A stretch of DNA of 64,000 nt from Bacteroidota bacterium (GCA_018267655.1 JAFDYB010000057.1:1-64000), one strand, 5' to 3'. Counted from the first letter of the stretch, positions 1 through 9,579 are shown. Notes: generated by a model from the letters alone, not told the origin. Numbers and translations are program-made.

Positions 1-204
1 ACAAACTAAGGTGTTTGTTGCTGTTACTGTGTTAGATGCAGGTGTACCGCTACATGAAGGTAATGTTATTACTGAAATATCATCAAACGATAAATACCAA
101 GGCGCAGAACTTCCTATGCATTTTACAGCAATGTAATAAATACCGCTAGTTGGTGCTACAAACGAGCCTCCAACGCCAACATAAGTTGTATTTGTTAATG
201 CGCG
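1..204 (-). other. out-of-frame continuation of the adhesin-like gene, incomplete
   Basis: Read on the minus strand from about position 204 to the window edge, the frame shifted by one base relative to the upstream gene is fully open. It continues the same protein in natural style: ALTNTTYVGVGGSF, then SGIYYIAVKC, then WYLSFDDISV, then a PSCSGTPASN linker. These are the last strands of the MAM/jelly-roll-like domain begun upstream and the start of another repeat unit. I infer that this was one gene, split by a single surplus base near position 205. The rest of the protein lies outside the window. Confidence 0.7.
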
Positions 205-1255
205 TAGTTGCTGATACAACAGTTAAAGCTGTTGGGGTTTGAGCTGTTCCATATAAAATTGAAAAGTTACTCCAACCCGAAAGCCCATCTGTTATATAAT
301 AAGCACCTGCTGAATATGTTTGACCTGCTGTTAAATACACGCCATTTGAATAAAAATAATCGCCTGAAGCGTTAGTACCATACCTAAACGATGCGTATTT
401 ACTGCCTGTGTGAGGGATTTGATTGTATGAACCAGTAGCAACAGTATATGTTCTGCACACACTGCCTAATGAGCTTGCTGCCCAAGAACAATTTGGCAAT
501 AGGTTATTTTGCGTAATGCCTTCAAAACCTTCGGCGTAAGGTATGGTGTTAGTTGTTGTGCCGGCAATATTTACCTGTACTACAGATGTTGTTGCGCTTA
601 ATGCACTGGCAGTACATGTTACCACAAACTGGTAGTACGTGGTGGTTGTAAGTGAAATTGTTGTTAAGGTAGGCGTGTTATAGCCACTTCCTGTAGATAC
701 GTTTGTCCAAGGACCAGATGAAGATGCTGATTGTTGCCATTGGTAAATTAAGCCTGATGCTGCTGTAGCTCCATTAGTTGAGATAACAGCGTTTGCACCT
801 GAACAAATGGTATAACTTGGTGTAACTGTACCTGCAGATGGAGCTCCACTACAAAGCGATAAAGGCACAAAAACAACTGAAGTTCTACAGCTTGAATTTG
901 TAGCGCATAAAGTAGGGCCACTAGCCGAAATGTGCATACGATATACCCCAACCGAAGGTATTGTAACCGCCATTAAGGGGCTATTACCAAAGGCAATAGG
1001 TGTGTTTGACGCATTTGTAACTGTGATGTAATCACCTGCTGCCGTTGTGCTAAAGCTAAATACCCCCGTTGTAGAAAAGGTAATAGTAGCATATTCGGCC
1101 GCATAATTGCAAGTACTGGCAGTGTATGAAGCGCCGGCCAATGATGAACTCACTGTAGCGGAGCCGAACGAAGACGACATTATACACTGTGCATGGCTTG
1201 TTTTATGCATAAATGCAAAAAACGCCATCATAAAAAGTAGTAATTTGTTTTTCAT
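146..1255 (-). CDS. secreted adhesin-like multidomain protein, N-terminal part, frameshifted
   Basis: The 369-residue frame starts with a signal peptide (MKNKLLLFMMAFFAFMHKT, cleaved near SHA-QC). A beta-rich domain with paired cysteines follows (about 25-135), then a short Ig/PKD-like segment (136-230) and a MAM-like jelly-roll domain beginning PYAEGFEG (about 240 on). The last 15 or so residues (INKYNLCWRWRLVC...) do not fit the domain, while the +1 frame restores it, so the TAG at 146-148 is an artefact of a frameshift near 205. Such proteins are exported in Bacteroidota, often by T9SS, but the C-terminus that would show a sorting domain is missing. No enzymatic motif was seen, and a role in adhesion is only inferred from architecture. 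Confidence 0.75.
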   Translation of the reverse strand: MKNKLLLFMMAFFAFMHKTSHAQCIMSSSFGSATVSSSLAGASYTASTCNYAAEYATITFSTTGVFSFSTTAAGDYITVTNASNTPIAFGNSPLMAVTIPSVGVYRMHISASGPTLCATNSSCRTSVVFVPLSLCSGAPSAGTVTPSYTICSGANAVISTNGATAASGLIYQWQQSASSSGPWTNVSTGSGYNTPTLTTISLTTTTYYQFVVTCTASALSATTSVVQVNIAGTTTNTIPYAEGFEGITQNNLLPNCSWAASSLGSVCRTYTVATGSYNQIPHTGSKYASFRYGTNASGDYFYSNGVYLTAGQTYSAGAYYITDGLSGWSNFSILYGTAQTPTALTVVSATTRINKYNLCWRWRLVCSTN

Positions 1256-1278
1256 GATTTGTTAATTTATACATTCTG

Positions 1279-1286
1279 CAAATGTA
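1279..1286 (-). promoter_or_regulatory. possible -7 element of the adhesin-like gene
   Basis: The minus strand reads TACATTTG, a perfect match to the Bacteroidota TAnnTTTG element, 24 bases before the ATG at 1255. No TTG lies 17-23 bases upstream, so the match is partial. Confidence 0.3.
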
Positions 1287-1449
1287 AGCTAAAATGATTT
1301 AAGATATTTAAGAAAATTTAGCGGATGTAAAATTGTTAATAACTTTAATTAAACCTTTCATTAAAATGGGAGTCCGTAAAATATTTGTATTTTTATATGA
1401 AAACACAAATACCTGTCTTTCAAATTGTTACGTTTTTGGCAGTTTTAAT

Positions 1450-3162
1450 TTATGAAGTAAATTTTTTGCGTCGTAAAAAGAATTGAAGTATTGCAAATGC
1501 GGTTAATAATAAAAGAGGAACTGCTACATTTATAAATTGCCATTTAGTTTTATGCAAGGCTACTTTCTTTTTATCGAGCAACCTTAATTTTACTTCTCTG
1601 GTACGCAATTGTAATAAGCCTTCATCGTCGAGCAAATAATTTACACAGTTTAATAAAAAAGTTTTATTAGCAAAAAACTGATTGGTGTATTTGTCGTAAC
1701 CCATTTCGCGAAACTGTCCGGTTGAGTTATTTACATCGTTGCGTGCAATTTCGCCATTAGCTACAACAATCATTTTGGTGTTTTTTCCTTTATCAATGTA
1801 TTTAAAATTTGTATCCCCTAAAAGGCTATTGGGCAATCGAAATTCAACAAAACTGTTAAATTCGCCTTCTAACAAGCAAGCAAGAGGTTGATAGCTATTA
1901 TTATATAAGTTTTCTTGCGGACGAAATGTTAGGAGTTGTAGCGAAATTCTTGCGGGCGCAGGCTGCACTTTTGTGTAGCGTGAAGTTTTTAAAAGAATTG
2001 TTTTTTTAATGCCTTTGTTTTTAATAGTATCAATTGTATTGCAAAATTCTGTTTTTATTAAATCTAAATTGCGCGTAATGGGGTGGTTGCCTTCGGGCAT
2101 AATTAAAGGTGAGAAAAAATTTGGGAACAATTTAAAATTTGCCTGTCCTTTTGAAAAGCCTACATTTATTGGTATTTGGGCGCATTGTAAATCTTGAACA
2201 ATTACAGGATTAACCCTTACCCCATACTTAAACAACATATCTTCGATATTTAATTTTTTAGTTAATCCTAAGCTGTAGCCTTTTAATTTGAGCGTGTCGC
2301 GATTAACATTTACCATATCGAGTAACCAAAGCACTTTACCGCCTTTCATAATGTATTGGTCAATTATGAATTTATCTTTATCTGAAAAGGCGCTATCGGG
2401 TGCAGTAATTATTATTCCATCTGAACCATCTAAAGCATTAAGTTTACCATTAATAAAAGTTCGGTTTACATTATAATACTCGCTGAGCGACCTCATAAAA
2501 TCATATTGCTCAAGCGTATCCAGTTCGCTATGACCTTGAATAAAGGTAACTTCTGTTTTTTTAATTCTTTGTAATTTTCTAATAGTGTTAGTTAAAGAAT
2601 ATTCGAGTTCTTCAACGCTATTATTGATACACTCATCGGCACTTATACCTATTTGTCTTTTAAAGATTTGCCAAACCCCTTCCCTTCCTTTATAATTAAC
2701 TATAGCTCCTGGAAAAATTAAGTTTTGCTGTACTTTGTTATTCGCTCTTGTTGTAATTTCTTCGGGGATTAATCCTTTTTCATAAAGTTGTTTTTCGAGA
2801 TTTGTTTTTTCTTCTTGTGTTAAACCGTCGCCCGGTTTAATAAAATCGTATTGAATATTGTTTTTAGAATAGGCTCTAAACTCATCGAGCATTTCTTTTG
2901 TTTCGTTTTTAAGTCGTGTAAATGCAGGGTTAAAATCGCCTTGTAAATACACTTTAAAATACACCTCATCATCGAGCGATGCGAGTAATTTTTTTGTTGT
3001 TTCGGCTAGCGTGTATTTTTTTTCACTTGTTAAATCGAAACGTTTAAACACTAAGGTTGATAAAAAGTTAAGCAATATAACTACCAAGAGCCAACCGAAA
3101 AAAACAAGAATGTTTTTCTTTTTAAGATGATTAAGTTTTTGTTTTTCGTTTTGGTTTACCAT
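1450..3162 (-). CDS. gldG: gliding motility ABC-transporter auxiliary protein GldG
   Basis: The 570-residue protein matches GldG, the periplasmic/auxiliary component encoded next to the GldF permease. One membrane helix lies near the N-terminus (about 18-40). A long extracytoplasmic region of the ABC_transp_aux type follows (FKVYLQGDFNPAFTRLKNE near the start, IIITAPDSAF and LWLLDMVNV in the middle). A second helix lies near the C-terminus (about 540-565) before a basic RRKK tail. The start overlaps the end of gldF by 7 bases, so the two are probably translationally coupled. GldA, the ATPase partner, is not in the window. In Flavobacterium GldAFG is needed for gliding; in other Bacteroidota the transporter's substrate is unknown, so gliding is not proven here. 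Confidence 0.9.
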   Translation of the reverse strand: MVNQNEKQKLNHLKKKNILVFFGWLLVVILLNFLSTLVFKRFDLTSEKKYTLAETTKKLLASLDDEVYFKVYLQGDFNPAFTRLKNETKEMLDEFRAYSKNNIQYDFIKPGDGLTQEEKTNLEKQLYEKGLIPEEITTRANNKVQQNLIFPGAIVNYKGREGVWQIFKRQIGISADECINNSVEELEYSLTNTIRKLQRIKKTEVTFIQGHSELDTLEQYDFMRSLSEYYNVNRTFINGKLNALDGSDGIIITAPDSAFSDKDKFIIDQYIMKGGKVLWLLDMVNVNRDTLKLKGYSLGLTKKLNIEDMLFKYGVRVNPVIVQDLQCAQIPINVGFSKGQANFKLFPNFFSPLIMPEGNHPITRNLDLIKTEFCNTIDTIKNKGIKKTILLKTSRYTKVQPAPARISLQLLTFRPQENLYNNSYQPLACLLEGEFNSFVEFRLPNSLLGDTNFKYIDKGKNTKMIVVANGEIARNDVNNSTGQFREMGYDKYTNQFFANKTFLLNCVNYLLDDEGLLQLRTREVKLRLLDKKKVALHKTKWQFINVAVPLLLLTAFAILQFFLRRKKFTS

Positions 3163-3896
3163 TTTCTGCTTTGCAAGGTGAGCTTTGTGAGTAAATTAAA
3201 AATAATTATAACACTAAAAAAGTAAACCACATCGCGTGTGTCAATAACCCCTCGGCTCATACTAACGTAGTGATCATTAATACCAAATTTTTTTGCCAGA
3301 GCATCGTACTTACCTAATACACCGCTTTGCGCAATGTAATCAAAACCAATAAAGCAAAGGTAGCACATGAGCATTGCAATAATAAAGGCAACCACTTGGT
3401 TTTCGGCTAAGGCGCTTGAAAAAATACCGATTGAAACAAACCCTGCACCTAAAAATAATAAGCCAATATATGAGCCCCACATACCTCCTGTATCAATGTT
3501 TCCTTTAGTAGCACCTAACTGGTGTATGCTATAAAAATAAATTAAGGTAGGCAATAATGAAAAAGCAACAAGCGTAACGCCTGCTAAATATTTAGCAAGT
3601 ACAATTTGTAAATCACTCAGCGGACGCGTTAAAAGCAATTCAATAGTGCCTATTTTTTTTTCATCAGAAAATGAGCGCATTGTAATTGCAGGAATTAAAA
3701 ATAAATACACCCAAGGTGCAGTTGAAAATAAAGGGTCAATGTTTGCAAAGCCATTATCTAACACATTTGCACCGCCTCCTTCTGATGGTATTATCCACAT
3801 AAAAACACCAATTAATGTAACAAATACGCCAACAGTTATATAGCCAATTAATGAACTTAAAAATGATCTAATTTCTTTTAAATAAAGTATAAACAT
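3156..3896 (-). CDS. gldF: gliding motility ABC transporter permease GldF
   Basis: This ABC-2 type permease of 246 residues, the usual GldF length, has about six hydrophobic helices. It carries the family's cytosolic signature after the second helix, MRSFSDEKKIGTIELLLTRP, followed by LSDLQIVLAKYLAG. It is the membrane channel of the GldAFG exporter and is the first gene of a gldF-gldG pair overlapping by 7 bases. A TAAATTTG sequence (3904-3911, minus strand) lies only 8 bases before the ATG. If it is the -7 promoter element, the transcript would be nearly leaderless; there is no TTG at the right spacing, so this is uncertain. Confidence 0.9.
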   Translation of the reverse strand: MFILYLKEIRSFLSSLIGYITVGVFVTLIGVFMWIIPSEGGGANVLDNGFANIDPLFSTAPWVYLFLIPAITMRSFSDEKKIGTIELLLTRPLSDLQIVLAKYLAGVTLVAFSLLPTLIYFYSIHQLGATKGNIDTGGMWGSYIGLLFLGAGFVSIGIFSSALAENQVVAFIIAMLMCYLCFIGFDYIAQSGVLGKYDALAKKFGINDHYVSMSRGVIDTRDVVYFFSVIIIFNLLTKLTLQSRKW

Positions 3897-3929
3897 TAAG
3901 CAGCAAATTTAGCAGTATTTTTAATTAAT

Positions 3930-5093
3930 TTAATCTTCATCAACATTAAGTTCTGAATCAAATTTATCATCTATCACCTGAAACACCTTATATGTTTGGT
4001 ATGCCGATTTATTTAATTGATTGCTTAAAATAACAACGGTTACACTATCACTCAAACGCCTATGAAATGCGGTACGATAGCCATGCCACCAACCATTGTG
4101 GTACACTTCCTTTCTTAACGAGTCTTTAAAATTATTCATTCGCCAACCAAAGCCGTAATTAGAATTTATTTTTTCGCGGCTGTAGGGCGTGTAGGCTAAT
4201 TGTTGCGTTTCTTTACTAATAATTTTATTTTCGAAAAGTGCTTTGCTTAATAAAAACATATCGTAGGCGGTGCTGTATGTGCTTTTATCGCCAAGCACAT
4301 AATCACTAGCATCAAATTTAACAGGCCTCCATCTTTGATCATAAGGCTTTGCTATTTGCGTAGCGTTTAAATCTAAATCAGCAATTGTACATGAGTTTTT
4401 CATACCAAGTGGTGTAAAAATTTCATCTTTTAAAAATACATTAAACGGCTTGTTGCTTATTTTTTCAACTAACATTGCTAAAAGGGCATAATTAGTGTTG
4501 CAATAATAAAAACGCTTATTAGGTTTTAAATACTCTTTAGGATTTTTTGCAAGCATGTACTCGTACATTATTTTATTATCCATTTTTAAATTTGGTGTAT
4601 ATATTTCAGAATTTAAAAAGTATAGGTAGTTTGGTAAGCCGGAGCGATGATTGAGAAGGCATTTAACAGTTATATTTTTATATGGAAAATCGGGTAAATA
4701 AAATTCAATGTTTTTTTCTAAATCAATTTGTTTATGCTCATAAAGTATCAAAATTGCAAGTGCGGTAATAACCTTGCTTACAGAGGCTAATTGAAACTTA
4801 CTGGAATCATTTAATAAAATAGCATTTTCTTTATTAGCGTAGCCAAACGAGTGTTGGTATAAAATTGTTGTTCCCTTGGCTACTAATACACAGGCGTTGA
4901 GGCCTAACTTGCTGTGCATGGTTTCAAACATTGTATCTAAATTAGTGCTTAGTTTTTTAAACAAACTGTTATTATTAGACTTGATTTTTTCAGTATAAGA
5001 TGGTTTTTCTTTAATTTTTAAATTGATATTGCCTGAGTTGCCACAACCCAAAAACATTAATAACAATATCCATATAGCAATGTTCTTATTCAT
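3930..5093 (-). CDS. serine hydrolase of the class C beta-lactamase family, lipoprotein
   Basis: The protein (387 residues) begins with a lipoprotein signal whose lipobox FLGC gives lipidated Cys17. The penicillin-binding fold motifs are present: SVSK (Ser104/Lys107 as nucleophile and base), YCN (Tyr197-Asn199) and a C-terminal HNGWWHG in the KTG-box position. This places it among the Beta-lactamase (PF00144) serine hydrolases, which include D-aminopeptidases, esterases and beta-lactamase-like proteins; the substrate cannot be read from sequence. Its ATG abuts the stop of the upstream mtgA gene, so the two are probably co-transcribed. That neighbour favours a role in peptidoglycan or envelope metabolism, but this is inference. 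Confidence 0.85.
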   Translation of the reverse strand: MNKNIAIWILLLMFLGCGNSGNINLKIKEKPSYTEKIKSNNNSLFKKLSTNLDTMFETMHSKLGLNACVLVAKGTTILYQHSFGYANKENAILLNDSSKFQLASVSKVITALAILILYEHKQIDLEKNIEFYLPDFPYKNITVKCLLNHRSGLPNYLYFLNSEIYTPNLKMDNKIMYEYMLAKNPKEYLKPNKRFYYCNTNYALLAMLVEKISNKPFNVFLKDEIFTPLGMKNSCTIADLDLNATQIAKPYDQRWRPVKFDASDYVLGDKSTYSTAYDMFLLSKALFENKIISKETQQLAYTPYSREKINSNYGFGWRMNNFKDSLRKEVYHNGWWHGYRTAFHRRLSDSVTVVILSNQLNKSAYQTYKVFQVIDDKFDSELNVDED

Positions 5094-5849
5094 TTATCTT
5101 TTAATATCTTCGTCATCGTTAAACTTATCATATTCCAATTTATTGCCCCAAAAATCCATTTGTTGTTTTATCCAAATTTTTCTTTTTTGAATATAATTAC
5201 TCGGTGGATTTATGATATATTTAAGCGGATTGGGTAAAATTGCGGCAATAGCTGCCGACTCATCTTTAGTTAGTTTATGGCAAGGTTTATTAAACCAGTA
5301 TTGTGATGCAGCCTCAGCACCATAAACACCATTTCCCATTTCTATACTATTTAGATATACTTCCATAATTCGCTCTTTACTCCAAAACAGTTCAATTAAA
5401 AATGTAAACCAAACTTCAAATGCCTTGCGAATATAGCTTCTGCCGGGCCATAAAAAAACATTTTTTGCAGTTTGCTGGCTAATGGTGCTAGCTCCCCTAA
5501 TTGTTTTTCCCGCTTTGTTTGATTCAATAGCTTTTTCAATGGCTTTAAAATCAAATCCAAAATGATTTATATAATTTTGATCTTCACTACATACAACGGC
5601 CAATTGCAATTTAGGCGATATCGCTTTTAAATTTCGCCAATTATGCTTCATTTTCATTTCTTTACCATCGGCTTTTTGTTGAATGCACCGTATAATCATT
5701 AATGGCGTTGCAGGCACCGGAACCCATTTAAATAAAATAACACCCGCCAATGAAAAAACAGCAAAGGCTATGAATAACCTAAGCAACCAGCGCAATATGA
5801 ATTTAAGAACAAACATGCCTAATTTTACAAAACTATACGAATACAACAT
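5094..5849 (-). CDS. mtgA: monofunctional biosynthetic peptidoglycan transglycosylase
   Basis: This GT51 family enzyme of 251 residues polymerises lipid II into glycan strands at the cytoplasmic membrane and lacks a transpeptidase domain. One N-terminal membrane helix (about 14-42) anchors it. The catalytic motif SEDQNYINHFGFD contains Glu89. Further family motifs follow: GASTISQQTAKN, RKAFEVWFT, KERIMEVYLN and GVYGAEAASQYWF. Length agrees with MtgA. A second ATG (residue 12, position 5816) just before the hydrophobic helix is a possible alternative start. The gene diverges from the thioredoxin-like gene at 5908 and leads into the serine hydrolase gene without a gap. Confidence 0.92.
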   Translation of the reverse strand: MLYSYSFVKLGMFVLKFILRWLLRLFIAFAVFSLAGVILFKWVPVPATPLMIIRCIQQKADGKEMKMKHNWRNLKAISPKLQLAVVCSEDQNYINHFGFDFKAIEKAIESNKAGKTIRGASTISQQTAKNVFLWPGRSYIRKAFEVWFTFLIELFWSKERIMEVYLNSIEMGNGVYGAEAASQYWFNKPCHKLTKDESAAIAAILPNPLKYIINPPSNYIQKRKIWIKQQMDFWGNKLEYDKFNDDEDIKR

Positions 5850-5907
5850 TAATAAATCGTAATTTTGAACGGATAATTAACTACCCACTTTTAATTTCTT
5901 AAATAAA

Positions 5908-6399
5908 ATGAAACCCTCTAAAATACTATTACTCATTGCACTTTGCATTATAGCTCTAGTTGGCACTTATTTTTATCAAAAATTTAACACAGCGCCTACC
6001 ATTCAACTTAGTACTTTACCTTTAAAAACATTAGACGGAAAAAATTTTGACATTAATTCCTTAAAGGGCAAAAAAATAGTTTTTAGCTTTGGCGCCAGCT
6101 GGTGTCCAAATTGCGTAAAAGAGTTAAATAATTTGACTAAAAATAAATCTAACTTAACCGATATTGAGATTATTTGCATAAGCGATGAAGCCATAGAAAC
6201 TATTATTGAGTGGAAGCAAAAAAAAGCGTATCCTTTTTTGTTTTTAAAACTAGACGCTACATTTTCAACATATAGCATTAATGCTATTCCTACAAACTAT
6301 ATTGTTAACAAGCAGTTAGAAGTAAAAGCCAGTAAGGTAGGTGAAATAGATTGGAATGATTTAACCGTTTCAGGGCAGTATTTAAAATTAATGAATTAA
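5908..6399 (+). CDS. TlpA-like thioredoxin-fold protein, membrane-anchored
   Basis: A 163-residue protein with an uncleaved or signal-type helix (about 5-24) followed by an AhpC/TSA-Redoxin/TlpA thioredoxin fold. The redox motif is WCPNC (Cys66, Cys69), preceded by KKIVFSFGAS. The cis-proline loop AIPTNYIV is at about 131-138. It is expected to face the periplasm and to exchange disulfides or reduce a client protein; the partner is unknown. It stands alone between divergent mtgA and glmS. A TAATTTTG (5860-5867) 40 bases upstream resembles the Bacteroidota -7 element but lacks a TTG at the right spacing. Confidence 0.85.
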   Translation: MKPSKILLLIALCIIALVGTYFYQKFNTAPTIQLSTLPLKTLDGKNFDINSLKGKKIVFSFGASWCPNCVKELNNLTKNKSNLTDIEIICISDEAIETIIEWKQKKAYPFLFLKLDATFSTYSINAIPTNYIVNKQLEVKASKVGEIDWNDLTVSGQYLKLMN

Positions 6400-6474
6400 T
6401 TATTTAGTTATGAAATTAAAAATTGTTTAATAATTTTTCGTACCTTAATCAACTGAATTTTTTGAACTTATTTT

Positions 6475-8319
6475 ATGTGTGGAATTGTTGGTTATATTGG
6501 AAGCAGAGAGGCTTATCCAATTTTAATAAAAGGTCTTCAAAGACTTGAATATCGCGGATACGACAGCGCAGGTGTTGCCTTGCTCGACAAAAAAAACAAC
6601 CTTAATGTATATAAAAAGAAGGGGAAAGTGAGCGATTTGCACAGCTTTGCAAAAAACAACGATTGCACCGGCACTATTGGCATAGGCCATACACGATGGG
6701 CTACTCATGGCGAACCTAGCGATATTAACTCGCACCCTCATTTTTCGCAAAACAAAAATTTAGTAATTATACATAATGGTATTATTGAAAACTACGCTAC
6801 CATAAAAGAGCGCTTGATAAAAAGAGGCCACGTTTTTCAATCTCAAACCGATACGGAAGTGCTTATCCATTTAATTGAAGAGATACAAATACACGAAAAA
6901 TGCAAATTAAGTATAGCCGTTCAAATTGCACTTAAGCAAGTTATAGGCGCGTACGCTATTGTTATTATTGATAAAAACGACCCAAATATTTTAGTAGCCG
7001 CTAAAAAAGGCAGCCCAATGGTAATTGGCATTGGAAATAACGAATTTTTTATTGCCTCAGATGCCTCTCCAATAATTGAATATACAAAAAATGTTGCGTA
7101 CTTGGAAGATGAGCAAGTTGCATCGCTAAGATTAGGAGAAGATTTAAAAATCAGAAATCTTAAAGACAAAGAAATTACACCTTACATACAAGAACTAACT
7201 TTAGAGCTAGAGCAAATTGAAAAAGGAGGTTTTGATCACTTTATGCTCAAAGAAATATACGAGCAACCCCGTTCTGTACTTGACAGTTTAAGAGGCCGAT
7301 TAAATACCGGCGAAGGTAAAATTAAGTTGGGCGGAATAGATGATTATTTAAAACGACTTGAAAAAGCAAAGCGCCTAATTTTTGTCGCCTGTGGCACAAG
7401 TTGGCATGCCTGCTTAGTAGCAGAATATTTATTTGAAGAGTTTGCCCGCATTCCGGTTGAGGTAGAATACGCTTCTGAATTTAGATACAGAAACCCGGTT
7501 ATTTATTCAGACGATGTAATTATTGCTGTATCGCAAAGTGGTGAAACTGCTGATACTTTAGCCGCTATTGAATTAGCAAAATCAAAAGGCGCAACTGTAC
7601 TTGGTGTTTGCAACGTAGTTGGTTCTTCTATTGCAAGGGCTACACATGGTGGCAGCTACACTCACGCAGGTCCTGAAATAGGCGTTGCTTCAACCAAAGC
7701 ATTTACTGCACAAATAACTGTTTTAACCTTAATGGCATTAGAGCTTGCCAGTATTAAAGGCACTTTAGTTGAAAGCGCTTTTAGAGAACTTCTATTTGAA
7801 ATGGAATTAATTCCTAAAAAAATTGAAGAAGTTTTAAAGTTAAACGATAAAATAAAAGAAATTGCTTACACATATCGCGAAAGCCGAAATGCTCTTTACT
7901 TGGGCAGAGGAGTGTCTTTTCCTGTTGCGCTGGAGGGAGCCCTTAAATTAAAAGAAATAAGCTACATACATGCTGAGGGCTACCCAGCAGCTGAAATGAA
8001 ACATGGACCTATTGCTTTAATAGACGATGAAATGCCCGTTTTTGTAATTGCAACAAAAGGGGCTAACTATGAAAAAGTAATTAGTAATATACAGGAAGTA
8101 AAAGCCCGCAAAGGAAAAATAATAGCTGTTGTTACAAAAGGGGACACTGATGTTAAAAAAATGGCTGATTACGCCATTGAAATTCCGGAATCGCACGAAT
8201 TGCTAGTACCTTTAATTGCCGTTGTACCACTTCAGTTATTATCATACCATATTGCCGTAATGCGCGGGTGTAATGTTGACCAACCTCGCAACCTTGCAAA
8301 AAGTGTAACTGTTGAATAA
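6475..8319 (+). CDS. glmS: glucosamine-fructose-6-phosphate aminotransferase (isomerizing)
   Basis: A full-length 614-residue GlmS that makes glucosamine-6-phosphate from fructose-6-phosphate and glutamine, the first step toward UDP-GlcNAc for peptidoglycan and LPS. The N-terminal glutaminase (class II amidotransferase) starts MCGIVGYIGS, with Cys2 as the nucleophile after Met removal. GIGHTRWATHG and HNGIIENY follow. Two SIS sugar-isomerase domains follow (about 290-430 and 460-610), with CGTSWHA, SQSGETADT and the C-terminal DQPRNLAKSVTVE signature. Only 7 bases separate it from the holB start, so the two are probably co-transcribed. I see no glmS ribozyme upstream. Confidence 0.98.
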   Translation: MCGIVGYIGSREAYPILIKGLQRLEYRGYDSAGVALLDKKNNLNVYKKKGKVSDLHSFAKNNDCTGTIGIGHTRWATHGEPSDINSHPHFSQNKNLVIIHNGIIENYATIKERLIKRGHVFQSQTDTEVLIHLIEEIQIHEKCKLSIAVQIALKQVIGAYAIVIIDKNDPNILVAAKKGSPMVIGIGNNEFFIASDASPIIEYTKNVAYLEDEQVASLRLGEDLKIRNLKDKEITPYIQELTLELEQIEKGGFDHFMLKEIYEQPRSVLDSLRGRLNTGEGKIKLGGIDDYLKRLEKAKRLIFVACGTSWHACLVAEYLFEEFARIPVEVEYASEFRYRNPVIYSDDVIIAVSQSGETADTLAAIELAKSKGATVLGVCNVVGSSIARATHGGSYTHAGPEIGVASTKAFTAQITVLTLMALELASIKGTLVESAFRELLFEMELIPKKIEEVLKLNDKIKEIAYTYRESRNALYLGRGVSFPVALEGALKLKEISYIHAEGYPAAEMKHGPIALIDDEMPVFVIATKGANYEKVISNIQEVKARKGKIIAVVTKGDTDVKKMADYAIEIPESHELLVPLIAVVPLQLLSYHIAVMRGCNVDQPRNLAKSVTVE

Positions 8320-8326
8320 TTAAAAA

Positions 8327-9448
8327 TTGAAATACGCTGATATTATAGGACAACAAGAGGCTAAATTACGCCTTGCTAAAATGGTTCATGAAAAACGAGT
8401 GCCCCATGCACTCTTATTTTCAGGGCCCGAAGGTTGTGGAAATTTACCAACTGCACTAGCATTTTTACAGCACTTATTTTGTACTGAACCCTTGGCCAAT
8501 GATTCTTGCGGAACTTGTAACTCTTGCGCTAAAATTTCGAAATTAATTCACCCCGACGTGCATTTTGTTTTTCCAATTGCAAAGAGTAAATCGGTTAAAA
8601 ACAGTAATGATCTTATAAAAGAATTTCGCGAAGCTTTTTTAAATAATCCTTACTTATCACTCAACGATTGGTTTAATGAAATAGTTGCTGAAAATAAACA
8701 ACCAATAATTCCGGTTGAAGAAGCCGGAGACATTTTAAAAAAATTAAGTTACACAAGCTACGAAGGTGGTTACAAAACAATGTTAATATGGCTGCCAGAA
8801 AAAATGAATGCCGAAGCAGCTAACAAATTATTAAAGATATTAGAAGAGCCACCTGAAAAAACTGTTTTTGTTTTAGTTTGCAACCAAGCAGATGCATTGC
8901 TTTCAACTATTATTTCGAGAGTGCAACAAATTAATTTTTTTAAACTACCCGATAGTGAAATAGCAAACGAACTCGAAAAAAAATATAATATACCTAAAGC
9001 ACAAGCTACCGAAATAGCATTGCTTTGCGACGGTAACTTTTCAGAAGCATTAAACAGTATAAATCTTAATACTGAAGACAACTCGCTATTGCTTTTATTT
9101 CAAAATTTTATGCGAACTGCATTGAAGTTTGATTGCTCAAAAGCCTTACAAATAGTTGAAGAAATTGATTCGCTTGGAAGAGAAAGACAAAAACAATTTT
9201 TAAAATATGGCTTAGAAATTTTTAGGGACGCACTTATGTTTAATTTTGGCTCTAAAGAATTAATACGTTTAGGAGAAAACGAAAAACTTTTTTTAGAAAA
9301 ATTCTCAACGTTTATAACTATAAAAAATTACGAGCAATTGATAGAAGATTTTAACTCTAATTATTATTACATAGAGCGAAACGCCAATTCAAAAATAATT
9401 TTTTTAAATGCTTTGTTAAAAGCAAATGAGTTATTAAACACAAAATAA
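8327..9448 (+). CDS. holB: DNA polymerase III delta' subunit
   Basis: The 373-residue protein is the clamp-loader delta' subunit. The family's N-terminus KYADIIGQQEAKLRLAKMV requires the TTG at 8327; the next in-frame ATG (8381) would cut into the conserved first helix. The P-loop position reads GPEGCGNLPTA, lacking the Walker lysine, as expected for a non-ATPase delta'. Four cysteines (52, 61, 64, 67; CGTCNSC) form the zinc module. Later it has LLKILEEPPEKTVFVLV, NQADALLSTIISR and the sensor-like C-terminal half. It follows glmS by 7 bases. Bacteroidota delta' proteins share the degenerate P-loop, so this is not a defect. Confidence 0.92.
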   Translation: MKYADIIGQQEAKLRLAKMVHEKRVPHALLFSGPEGCGNLPTALAFLQHLFCTEPLANDSCGTCNSCAKISKLIHPDVHFVFPIAKSKSVKNSNDLIKEFREAFLNNPYLSLNDWFNEIVAENKQPIIPVEEAGDILKKLSYTSYEGGYKTMLIWLPEKMNAEAANKLLKILEEPPEKTVFVLVCNQADALLSTIISRVQQINFFKLPDSEIANELEKKYNIPKAQATEIALLCDGNFSEALNSINLNTEDNSLLLLFQNFMRTALKFDCSKALQIVEEIDSLGRERQKQFLKYGLEIFRDALMFNFGSKELIRLGENEKLFLEKFSTFITIKNYEQLIEDFNSNYYYIERNANSKIIFLNALLKANELLNTK

Positions 9449-9454
9449 ATAACA

Positions 9455-9493
9455 GAAAGTTTTAATAAGCTTTCTTCAAAAAACGAAACTTTC
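9455..9493 (+). terminator. possible hairpin downstream of holB
   Basis: GAAAGTTT (9455-9462) and AAACTTTC (9486-9493) are exact complements, 23 bases apart. An alternative short stem GAAAG/CTTTC (9455-9459 with 9470-9474) competes with it. There is no clear T-run after it, so terminator function is weakly supported. Confidence 0.25.
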
Positions 9494-9579
9494 ATACCAA
9501 AAGAGTTTAACCGTTATATAATAACACTAATTAACAAAACTGTAATTAAAAATTCTTTTTCTTAGCGAAACTCTAACCA

